From Daldinia sp. FL1419 (taxonomy: Eukaryota > Ascomycota > Sordariomycetes > Xylariales > Hypoxylaceae), in contig MU623689.1 in the NCBI GenBank assembly GCA_025201765.1, positions 1 through 16,780 on the forward strand: a stretch of 16,780 bases of DNA, read 5' to 3'. Every line of letters starts with the position of its first letter. The first letter of the stretch is position 1. Positions 9,177 to 16,736 of the stretch are shown one piece after another. The translations under genes and the position numbers were made by a program. Below the pieces are notes generated by a model, which ran no database searches, was not told the DNA's origin, and saw nothing but the letters and a program-made list of their open reading frames with translations.

Positions 9177-12100
9177 TTAATCAACCCCTGTATAATCTTC
9201 ATATCCCTCCCGCCTCCCCCTAGGTATCTCGACCACAATCTTATGTCTTATGGCTTCGTAATCCTCCTCCTCTGGCTCCGCTATTGGTGCCTCCTGGTCA
9301 ATATCCATCTGATCGGGTGGGTTAGTTTCCAATTTAGTCATCCACTCGTCAGATTCTCCGTCAGCAGCTCCCCAATACCCTTGTTCGTCCTGTACGAACA
9401 ACTTCAATCTGTCACCTGATACGCTACCTCTCAACTCGTTTCCGCCTGGTTCTCTAACCACGTATCGATTCTGGCCTAGAATCCTGCTGATCAGGTAAGG
9501 TCCGTACCAGCTATACTGCAGTTGTCGGTCTCTGGACATATCAATATGCCTGACTGTATCGTGGATCAGGACCAAATCGCCGATATTCAGGGGTCGCTTC
9601 CTGATCTTTGCAGAGTTCCGCTTATTGTTCCTGTCTGCCATAGCTCGTCGCTTGTTTCGTATAATCTGCGAAACCTTCTCTATATCAACTGATCGGCGCT
9701 CGATCATACGTGTGCGCATGTCTAAAAGCTCTTCTGGGGTCTTGATGTCTTTCCAGTTCAGTACCCTCCATGATGGTATAGCAGCTTCGATCGGGAGCAC
9801 TGGTCGCCTATTGTAGATGATCTCGTAGGCACTGAGTCCTGAGGGCTTTATTGAGGTCCGATCGGCCCATACTATAGCACTCAAGAGCTGGGTCCAGCCT
9901 TTTCCTTTCCCATCGGTTAGCTTTGTCAGCCCGTATTTGATCGGCTTGTGGCCGACCTCAACTTGGCCTTGAGCTTGTGGAAAGTAAGCTGGTCCGACTT
10001 CTCGATGTATGCCGAGTTCCTGACAGGCTTTCGTGACCTCGCTTTTGAATTCTGGACCTCCATCTACCTTGATCGTGAGGGGCTGACCATGCTGGAAGAT
10101 TATCTTTTCCTTCATGAACTTGACGATACTTTTGGAGTCAACTGAGCGGAGCGGCGAGGCTTCTAGATAATCGGACAATTGTTCTCGGGCCTCAATGATC
10201 GCCTTATAACCAAAGTCGTTCGGCATGTATTGGACGTCTAGGATCCAACAAGCTAAGACCTCTGTAGGGGTTGAATGACCTATAGGATCCGCTGGTCTTT
10301 TCCTGTCTGCTTGCTGGCACTCCTTACATGCCCTGATCGCCTCTTCGACGTACCTGTAGAGACCTTTCCAGTAGTATAGGGCTGAAATTCGTCGATATGT
10401 TGAATCTCTTCCCCTGTGACCATACTCTATGTGGAGCTCTCTCATGATTCTTCGTCTTGTTGGTTCATGATCGATGACACGGCGATTGAGGCGTCCTTCG
10501 TCCGTCCTCCTCCACAAGATCCCATCAAATACGACGTGTTTCAGTGCTTCGGCTTTGAATTTCGAGCGACTTTTACGTCCTTTGGGGGTATCGTCAGCTA
10601 AAAGTCTTGGAGGCATTCTGAGCGTCAACAGGTATCGTGCTATCTCTTGTGACTCTGGACTCCACTGATCAGGCGGTTGCAGAATAGCTGGTTGCGTCTC
10701 GTCTTGGTTCTCGGGGTCTGACGTTACTGATACGGGGCATACTGATATCATGTTGAGCTGGAAGTCGATAAACTCATCTAAATCGCCTTCCCACTTCTCG
10801 TCGTCCTGATCAGATGGACCGCTTGGCTTTCGAGACAAAGCATCCGCAATAGTGTTGTTTTTTCCTGCGACGTGTTTTATCTCGAAATCGAACATCTTGA
10901 TATATGCGATCCATCTTGCTAGTGCTGCGCCGGGTAGACTCGTGAAGTTGTCGTTAAGCTGGGCGATCAGGACCTTGGCATCAGTTTCTAAGAGGAACCG
11001 GACTCCGTAGACGTAATTTCGTAATCGTCTGAGCGACTTCATGACTGCTAGGCATTCTCGTTTCGTGGCGTCATGTCGTAATTCGGGTCCTTTCCACGCT
11101 CCTGATTCGTACCTGCAGGGCTTAAAAGTGGACTGATCGTCTAACTGGCCAATCACTGCGCCCCATCCCTGCCCTGAAGCATCGGTCTTGAGAACTATTT
11201 GTCGTCCTGACTTGTAGTCCATCACAATAAGGCATGGTGGTGTGGTAAGAGCATCTTTCAGCCTGATCATCGCTTGACTCTGTGCCTCGCTCCATACGAA
11301 AGGCTCGTTCTTGCGTAGTAACTTCGTCAGTGGTAGGGTCTCCATAGCGTAATTCTCGATCCATATACGAAAGTATACTGTAAGGCCTAGGAACGATCGG
11401 ACTTCGTTGACATTATCGCACTTCTCCCATTCAAGGATTTTCAAGACCTTGGCTTTTCCGGGTAGCCGACCATTTGATCCGCAGATGTAACCAACGATTT
11501 CGGTGCTTGCTTTGCAGAATTCTGATTTCTCAGCACTTGCGGTGGCTCCAGCTAATTCGAAGTTCAACAGGACATTGGCAATATTCTCGATATGCTCCAA
11601 CGCGAATCGCCTGATTCCAGGGTAGACTTCCTGATCGTCGTATCTAGTAGTCGGTCCTTTGACTCCAACGTCATCAAAGAAGGGTTCGCATATATGTGGT
11701 GCTAGGTCGTACAGGATACGGTTCATGACCCTGAGAAAATGCGCTACTGAATTCGTCGCTCCCTGGGGTATTGTTGTCATTCGTAAGGATCCTAAAGGCG
11801 TGGAGAAGGTGGTCATGTCTCTGCTGTAAACTGATAGACCCAGCTGATCATACCCTGAGAATAAGTCGATGCAGGAGAGTATAACACACATGGCGAATTC
11901 TTCAGCGAAGGAGTCACAGTCTTTGGGTAGAAAAGCGTCCCTGATCGTGACAGCATTTAGCTTAGTCGCTGAGTTAATTAGTCGTAAACCGCCATTTTTC
12001 TTCTCCACCACAAACCAGGGGTTGCGATATGAACTGTGACTTTCCTCGAGAATCCCGTACTTAATTCGGTTCCTGAGAATTTCGATGACCCGATCTTTCA

Positions 12101-12761
12101 ACGGAGCAGGTATAGGGATGCCCTTTGATTGCCATGCTTTGTGTGGAACAGTTTTGATAACATAGTCGGGTGCTATCTCTGGCCTCACTTTTCCGAGTTC
12201 GCTGAAGTCCCAGGCTAGTGCCATTTCTCGGCGAAATAGCACTTCGATGAGTACTTCCTTCTCCTGATCAGTGAGCTCTGTGTCTTTCAGTTTGCTTTTC
12301 AGGCTCTCAAGACGTTCGGGGGTTAGTCGTGTTCCTCTTGGTTGCTTGGCGAATCGTTGGGTAATATTCTTGTACGGTCCGTCTGATCGTGAGGGGTTAG
12401 GTCCTTCGGCGTTCTTAAGGGCTTCCTTTAGTGCGTCTTCCTTCCAATTGAGCGATCCTGGGGGTGTTGAGCCGTCTGGTGGTGCGTCGTCTACTGGTTG
12501 AACCTTCTTGGCTTTCGACTTGTACATGGTATTGATCCTGATCGTGTTCCTCTCAGGCGGGTACGGGGCGTTAAAGTGTATTTTCTTGGCTTTTCGGTAT
12601 GTGTCACCTACAGCTCTGCTCATCACGCTGATGAATTGGTCGTCTGTAAGGTTTGCGATGACTTTCTCGCCCTCCTCGAGTTCGATAGGTTCCTGATCAG
12701 GTTCTTTCTCATCAGACCTGCTATTGCCGCTAATTAGGCCTGTATCATTAACGGCATTTAG
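9177..12761 (-). CDS. pol: Pol polyprotein: reverse transcriptase, RNase H, integrase (via -1 frameshift)
   Basis: Residues are counted from the first start-like codon (GTG at 12626, ATG at 12623; 1149 codons). The frame is open further upstream to 12782, so the frameshift product adds 45 codons. RT has D254 (CIDLFSGYD), the IPQGATNS block at 286-293 and the catalytic FFDD at 316-319. RNase H has D482 (TDAS), E524, D549 and D595 (ADALSR). Integrase has a zinc site H732, H737, C767, C770 and the catalytic triad D797, D855, E890, with D-x34-E one residue shorter than the usual x35. A GPY/F-type module lies near 1040-1060 (WYGPYLI). The tail is acidic and shows no chromodomain. Protease is not here but in the gag frame. 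The enzymes copy genomic RNA into DNA inside the Gag particle and integrate it. Expression as Gag-Pol is inferred from the frame relation and the slippery site. Confidence 0.95.
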   Translation of the reverse strand, partial: LNAVNDTGLISGNSRSDEKEPDQEPIELEEGEKVIANLTDDQFISVMSRAVGDTYRKAKKIHFNAPYPPERNTIRINTMYKSKAKKVQPVDDAPPDGSTPPGSLNWKEDALKEALKNAEGPNPSRSDGPYKNITQRFAKQPRGTRLTPERLESLKSKLKDTELTDQEKEVLIEVLFRREMALAWDFSELGKVRPEIAPDYVIKTVPHKAWQSKGIPIPAPLKDRVIEILRNRIKYGILEESHSSYRNPWFVVEKKNGGLRLINSATKLNAVTIRDAFLPKDCDSFAEEFAMCVILSCIDLFSGYDQLGLSVYSRDMTTFSTPLGSLRMTTIPQGATNSVAHFLRVMNRILYDLAPHICEPFFDDVGVKGPTTRYDDQEVYPGIRRFALEHIENIANVLLNFELAGATASAEKSEFCKASTEIVGYICGSNGRLPGKAKVLKILEWEKCDNVNEVRSFLGLTVYFRIWIENYAMETLPLTKLLRKNEPFVWSEAQSQAMIRLKDALTTPPCLIVMDYKSGRQIVLKTDASGQGWGAVIGQLDDQSTFKPCRYESGAWKGPELRHDATKRECLAVMKSLRRLRNYVYGVRFLLETDAKVLIAQLNDNFTSLPGAALARWIAYIKMFDFEIKHVAGKNNTIADALSRKPSGPSDQDDEKWEGDLDEFIDFQLNMISVCPVSVTSDPENQDETQPAILQPPDQWSPESQEIARYLLTLRMPPRLLADDTPKGRKSRSKFKAEALKHVVFDGILWRRTDEGRLNRRVIDHEPTRRRIMRELHIEYGHRGRDSTYRRISALYYWKGLYRYVEEAIRACKECQQADRKRPADPIGHSTPTEVLACWILDVQYMPNDFGYKAIIEAREQLSDYLEASPLRSVDSKSIVKFMKEKIIFQHGQPLTIKVDGGPEFKSEVTKACQELGIHREVGPAYFPQAQGQVEVGHKPIKYGLTKLTDGKGKGWTQLLSAIVWADRTSIKPSGLSAYEIIYNRRPVLPIEAAIPSWRVLNWKDIKTPEELLDMRTRMIERRSVDIEKVSQIIRNKRRAMADRNNKRNSAKIRKRPLNIGDLVLIHDTVRHIDMSRDRQLQYSWYGPYLISRILGQNRYVVREPGGNELRGSVSGDRLKLFVQDEQGYWGAADGESDEWMTKLETNPPDQMDIDQEAPIAEPEEEDYEAIRHKIVVEIPRGRREGYEDYTGVD

Positions 12762-12767
12762 TTTCCC
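12713..12767 (-). promoter_or_regulatory. Predicted -1 ribosomal frameshift signal (slippery site plus pseudoknot)
   Basis: On the minus strand the heptamer GGGAAAC (12767-12761) is phased G GGA AAC in the gag frame and is directly followed by the gag stop TAA. After a 6-nt spacer (TAAATG) comes stem 1: CCGTTAAT (12754-12747) pairs with ATTAGCGG (12734-12727), 8 bp with one G-U. The loop segment CAGGCCT (12742-12736) can pair with AGGTCTG (12719-12713), 7 bp with one G-U, giving an H-type pseudoknot. The pol frame is closed by TGA at 12785-12783, so a shift must happen within 12782-12758, and this is the only slippery heptamer there. GGGAAAC is a known -1 site in some retroviruses. Folding was done by eye. 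Confidence 0.85.
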
Positions 12768-15700
12768 GTCAACGATATGCCTTCAGCGGTCTTATTTTCA
12801 ACCTGATCAAGCTTCCGATGAACTGATAGTGGAACTTCGATGACCGCATTCCCAAAAACCATGGTTCCGATGCATGTATCGCCTTCCATAGCTAACTTGA
12901 ACTGAGAGGCTATGAAGAAATTCATCCCGAGGATCAGCTTGCTGGTACAGTACTTGTCCTCAACGACGTAGATCGGCACTTCTAGGCTATGATTGCTCAG
13001 CCAGACTGGTCCGTAAATCACCCCTAGGGTTGGGATGGTCATCTTGCTTCCAAAAGGCGTCAGGGTCATATTTGACTTCCTAGCCGCGAGATTGTGTTGC
13101 CGTACATATGATTGGGCGATGATCGATGACTCAGCACCCGTGTCGATTAAAGCGGAGATCAAACTCTCGTCCCCTTGAGGTCCAATTTTGACTGTCAGGC
13201 GAAGCTGTCCTCCAATATATAGCGTAGGATTGCCCATAGTTACTCGCATTATGGCTGATTTGAGCTGATCAGGCGGTATCTGACTTAATACGACGTTGTT
13301 TATGCTGGTAGAGGTCACTTCCGGGGGTGGCTTGGTCTGAGGCGGCGAAGTTTGCTGAGCTTGTTCGGGGGTCAGCTTGACGTATTCACCTGGTGCACCT
13401 TTGCGAACGTTCTTGATCAGCTCTTGCTCGAGTAGGTCTCTGAATCCGGGCATGTATTCGATCATTTCGTGCCAGGTTATGTCGAACTTTTTATCATAAT
13501 TGACGCCGATCTTTTGGGCCCAGAACTTGACAATAGAGGATGTGAAGAAATTGGTGGCTAGTGTTGTCGACTTGGTCTTTAGCTTATTGACAGCTTCATC
13601 GTCCTCCGCTGGTGGTGGATCCGCATGTTCGACTTCGATAGTTTCGCCGTCAGGGCCTCTCCGTCGCTTTACAACGTTGATGATCGCCGTCGGTGAATTA
13701 GCCTCATTACCCCTGGGTACAGGTAGGGCTCCTCTAACGAAAACTGAGCCGTCCTCGTTAGTCTTCGACTCCCACCCATAATCGCAAGTAGGCTCGTCCT
13801 GATCAGGCATTCCTGGCCTTCCTCCAAATGTAACACTGTTCATTGAAGTACTTTTCTTGAACGGAGAAACATCCTTGGTATCCTTGAGCGCCTCCTCTGG
13901 ACGATTGCTTCCGATCGCGATATCCTTAGAGTAATAAAGGGCTCTTCTGAGGATTTCCCGATCACCAAGATTCTCGTTATAGATGTAGTGACAGAGGTTC
14001 TGACCGATAGGGATACCTTTCATCCTAGCGTCTGCAACAACAATATGAGGGATCTTCGTGGCTGGTGGTTCGTCTGATCGCCTGTTCCACCTTCCAATAG
14101 CGTACAAACGATCATTCCCGTCGTAGTGTATGAGACCGTCCTTTTTCATGCGTTCAAGCGTGGGGCAGAACCTACTATTGTGTGATGATAGGTCATCGCT
14201 TTTCGACCCGCAGAAGTAACAGGTGCCGTATGGATAATTGTCGCGACCTGAATTGTCTGATCGGACAGGCCTGAACGTGTTGGACCTGTGGTCGTAAAGA
14301 TTGGGCGCCCTGGTCTGCATGGTGTTGATATTCGCGTTGAGGGTGTGCATGTCGCTGTGAGGTCCCTGATCGTGACCCTGCCCTGGATAACCTGGTGTAG
14401 AATTGATCGATCTAAGCTCCTGGTACATCCCTTTTATCTCTAGCATGCCGAGCTTCATTTTCTCGAATTCTTTCATGATCTGATCCATGCTATTGTCGGA
14501 GTCCTTCGGGTCTTTGATCGTGACTCTGGGTTGTCTGTGTGGGCTAGGAGTAGAGCGTCTGCGCTGATCAGGCCGTCGTTGAGGAGGTTCGTCGTCGTAG
14601 GTGTCGATATGTCCTGCTTTCGACTTGTTGTTCTGGAAGTGGTTCCTTATGTAAGTCTCTTCCTCGGCCCACCTGTTGATCGAATCGCGGAACTGGGCGA
14701 ATGTATAGCCGTTGATCTGTTTAATCGGGACTTGTTCTCTGAGGGATATCTTCTCTATGACTGCTGGGTTGATCCTTTTGGTGATGTCGTACACATAGCG
14801 GTCCGGGTGGACATCTGTAGCACGAGCTTCCTCAGCTTCCTTCAGGGCGCCAGTGTACTCCCTGATCAGGTCAGTAATCGCAACGGCGTCGGATAGCGTA
14901 GGTCCGTCCCCAAGTTCTTCGAGCCTCTTTCGAAAAGGCTTGAAATTGTCGGAATCGCGTGGGGCGAACTCAGCTTTTAGCCGATCACGGGCTTCTTCCC
15001 AAGTGGTAGCACCGTCGATAGCAACCTCGACCTGCTTCTTAATGTTCTTGTCGGTTGTCCAATAAGGCAGGTCTGTAATCAAGTCGGTATCGGCTGCTCT
15101 GTGACGTCGAAAAACGTAGCGTACGTCCTTGAGCCACTGGGTTACATCTGATCCATTGAATAAGCAGTGAGAGTATCTGTTAGGCTCAGGTAGGACGGGC
15201 TGGTATGGTATGGCCAAATGAGCGCCCATGCCCCGATCGGTGACGTTCGCTCCAGCAGCAGGAGTAGGGGCTGCTGCTGATCCTTGGGTGGTGGGTGCTG
15301 GAGTTGTCGACATATTTCCAGTAACGGTTGGAAGTGGCTGCTGTTGCTGTACAGTAATTGGCGCTGCGCTGATCGTCTGTATAGGAGGTGTTTCTGACCC
15401 TGCACTGGATAGTTTGAGTACGTTTGCAGAGATCGAGTGTGCTGGTGGTAGACGTCCGGGTGCAGTACGGAGACCAAGCTGGTGAGGGGACCTTAGTTGT
15501 TCGGGGCTTTCTGGCTGTTGGAGTATTGTCCGCTCCTGATCAGGCTCGCTGTCTGTAACCGTGTCTGATCTTTCGCGGTAACTGGTGAAACTGGGCTTGA
15601 CGGTAGAAGGGTCTCGCTGTGTGGTATCTGTGAGGGGCGATGAAGGGGGTGCTTCAGAGGGCGTTATCGTGCTCAGCTCGGGCTGATCAGATGAAGTGCT

Positions 15701-16168
15701 GGGTAGCTGTTCAGCTGGTTGCTGTTCTGAAGACATGTGGGAAAGTGATGGTGGTTCTAGTTGCTCCTCATTCGAATTTCGAGGGGGATCCGAGGGTTTA
15801 TATCTTGTGTAACCGTTCTTCCTTACCGCGCTCAACTCGTTCTCTAGATAAGCGGCAGTGACCTCGGCTTCCAATTGTCTCGCTTCAGAGACTTTCAGGA
15901 GGTGGGTTAATCTTGATGCGACAATAGCTTCAAGTAAACCCCATCCCCTCCATGCGGATAGCCCGATCAGGGGAGTAAGCACAAGGTCTAGAACTGAGCA
16001 GCATGTGCTTCCTTCTCTGTAACTCTCTGTATGTGTTGCGCGGCCATTGGTCTCGCGATGACTTCTGTGGACTCGTGTAGTAGTTGCTAATCTCTTAGCG
16101 CTGGTGTTTGATCGCCTTATCGGCCCTGCCCTGGAGGGCACAGGCTCCGAAAACGACTCAAACCCCAT
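12758..16168 (-). CDS. gag: Gag polyprotein with C-terminal aspartic protease
   Basis: This frame has 1136 codons, long for a Gag. Residues 60-120 look helical. Residues 130-320 are low-complexity, rich in Pro, Ser, Thr and Gln. A Gag core region (FNGSDVTQWLKDV...W) starts near 335 and extends to about 510, followed by a basic stretch (530-550). A zinc-knuckle-like motif C650-C653-H663-C668 has spacing C-x2-C-x9-H-x4-C instead of the usual x4. A retropepsin domain sits at the C-terminus, with active site D1009-T-G-A and a flap-side L-I-L-G motif at 1078-1081. Gag forms the particle and binds RNA, and the protease cleaves the polyproteins. The start at 16168 has A at -3 and G at +4, but the next Met (145) cannot be excluded. 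Because protease is in this frame, every Gag chain carries it, while RT and integrase need the frameshift at the stop. Confidence 0.92.
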   Translation of the reverse strand: MGFESFSEPVPSRAGPIRRSNTSAKRLATTTRVHRSHRETNGRATHTESYREGSTCCSVLDLVLTPLIGLSAWRGWGLLEAIVASRLTHLLKVSEARQLEAEVTAAYLENELSAVRKNGYTRYKPSDPPRNSNEEQLEPPSLSHMSSEQQPAEQLPSTSSDQPELSTITPSEAPPSSPLTDTTQRDPSTVKPSFTSYRERSDTVTDSEPDQERTILQQPESPEQLRSPHQLGLRTAPGRLPPAHSISANVLKLSSAGSETPPIQTISAAPITVQQQQPLPTVTGNMSTTPAPTTQGSAAAPTPAAGANVTDRGMGAHLAIPYQPVLPEPNRYSHCLFNGSDVTQWLKDVRYVFRRHRAADTDLITDLPYWTTDKNIKKQVEVAIDGATTWEEARDRLKAEFAPRDSDNFKPFRKRLEELGDGPTLSDAVAITDLIREYTGALKEAEEARATDVHPDRYVYDITKRINPAVIEKISLREQVPIKQINGYTFAQFRDSINRWAEEETYIRNHFQNNKSKAGHIDTYDDEPPQRRPDQRRRSTPSPHRQPRVTIKDPKDSDNSMDQIMKEFEKMKLGMLEIKGMYQELRSINSTPGYPGQGHDQGPHSDMHTLNANINTMQTRAPNLYDHRSNTFRPVRSDNSGRDNYPYGTCYFCGSKSDDLSSHNSRFCPTLERMKKDGLIHYDGNDRLYAIGRWNRRSDEPPATKIPHIVVADARMKGIPIGQNLCHYIYNENLGDREILRRALYYSKDIAIGSNRPEEALKDTKDVSPFKKSTSMNSVTFGGRPGMPDQDEPTCDYGWESKTNEDGSVFVRGALPVPRGNEANSPTAIINVVKRRRGPDGETIEVEHADPPPAEDDEAVNKLKTKSTTLATNFFTSSIVKFWAQKIGVNYDKKFDITWHEMIEYMPGFRDLLEQELIKNVRKGAPGEYVKLTPEQAQQTSPPQTKPPPEVTSTSINNVVLSQIPPDQLKSAIMRVTMGNPTLYIGGQLRLTVKIGPQGDESLISALIDTGAESSIIAQSYVRQHNLAARKSNMTLTPFGSKMTIPTLGVIYGPVWLSNHSLEVPIYVVEDKYCTSKLILGMNFFIASQFKLAMEGDTCIGTMVFGNAVIEVPLSVHRKLDQVENKTAEGISLTGN

Positions 16169-16685
16169 AATTTTGTTCCTGTTTCGTGATAATAACTGGT
16201 GGTTTCTTGCTAATCCCTGCTGATCGTGTTGTGGGTCTCTATATAACTTCCTTTTTCGGTATACTGGACTTTTTCGACTATTCCATATTCGATATCTTCG
16301 TCTCTTCCGAAATGCTGCATAATACGTTCCTATATGATATACGTGTCAACTGATCAGGTGTTTCTTACTTCGTTGTGCATGGTGGTTGTTCCCGATGCCG
16401 GCTGTGTGAGGTTTGGGCGCATCGAGGTTGTCTCAAGGGTTTTCAGGGTCAAATCGACTTCCCTCACTCCTTGTTCTCTCAGTTTTCGCTTTTTCGATCC
16501 TGAGGCTGTTTTTGTCCTGATCAGACGGTAATAGTTCTGATCAGGTAAGTGTTAGTCGTATTAACCATACTCTGGTCCTCGTAAATATTGGCCCTTGCAA
16601 ACCAAGTATCTGTTCTGATCAGCCTAATAACGATTTTGGCAAGACTGATCAGACAGTTATTAATCCTAGTCAGCCGAAATAATGA
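16169..16685 (-). promoter_or_regulatory. Retrotransposon 5' leader, rich in CTGATCAG
   Basis: About 0.5 kb lies between the tRNA-like primer-binding region and the gag start, with no convincing coding sequence. It holds five exact CTGATCAG palindromes (16350, 16517, 16537, 16615, 16645), four of them within 136 bp. This is where LTR retrotransposons usually carry the RNA dimerisation and packaging signal. That role for the palindromes is an inference from position. Confidence 0.65.
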
Positions 16686-16735
16686 CGGTCCTCCTAAGAC
16701 TGAGGTTGCGGGTTCGAGTCCCGTGGTGGTCGCCA
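16686..16735 (-). other. Primer-binding site with extended tRNA-Arg(CCU) 3'-half homology
   Basis: The plus strand has a complete tRNA 3' half. The anticodon stem is CGGTC/GACTG around loop CTCCTAA (anticodon CCT at 16693-16695). The variable loop is AGGTT, the T arm is GCGGG-TTCGAGT-CCCGT (16708-16724), the acceptor strand is GGTGGTC, the discriminator is G, and CCA ends at 16735. Element RNA, read from the minus strand, is therefore complementary to a tRNA 3' end, starting TGGCGACCACC one base after the LTR. The CCA shows that the match is to a mature tRNA, since eukaryotic tRNA genes do not encode it. No D arm or 5' acceptor strand is present, so this is not a tRNA gene. Confidence 0.88.
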
Positions 16736-16736
16736 C

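Larger units (their letters stand above)
8919..16652. repeat. Dispersed 8-bp palindrome CTGATCAG, 17 copies
   Basis: Exact copies start at 8919, 9487, 10665, 10806, 12264, 12693, 13265, 13799, 14564, 14862, 15536, 15683, 16350, 16517, 16537, 16615 and 16645. About 0.12 copies would be expected by chance in 8.1 kb with equal base frequencies. Four copies (12693, 13799, 14862, 15536) extend to the 10-bp palindrome CCTGATCAGG. I noticed none in the AT-rich half. In the ORFs most copies encode Asp-Gln, but those at 9487 and 14862 are in another frame, and seven lie in the LTR, leader or gag-pol junction. This points to a nucleic-acid-level role. Confidence 0.85.

Noticed and set aside
12270..12626. 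Chromodomain in Pol
   Set aside because: I looked at both ends of the pol frame. The C-terminal tail after the GPY/F-like module is acidic without the aromatic cage pattern, and the N-terminal part is a charged linker.
12623..12760. Gag stop readthrough, a +1 shift, or independent initiation of pol at GTG/ATG (12626/12623)
   Set aside because: Pol is in the -1 frame, so readthrough or a +1 shift would not reach it. Independent initiation is possible but would ignore a perfectly phased slippery heptamer and the open pol frame extending up to it.
11122..15477. Two additional minus-strand frames of 80 and 111 codons (11122-11364 and 15142-15477)
   Set aside because: Both are out-of-frame shadows inside pol and gag with no domain support.
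9625..15861. Several plus-strand frames of 60-120 codons opposite gag and pol
   Set aside because: They are short, show no recognisable domain, and lie antisense to long frames with complete catalytic motifs.
16686..16735. A functional tRNA-Arg gene
   Set aside because: Only the 3' half is present. No sequence able to pair with the acceptor strand GGTGGTC and no D arm occur upstream, and CCA is present, which points to a primer-binding site.
16521..16736. A 71-codon minus-strand reading frame containing G-L-E-P-A-T-S
   Set aside because: This peptide is the antisense reading of the tRNA T arm in the primer-binding region, a common false protein annotation. It lies in the leader and has no other support.
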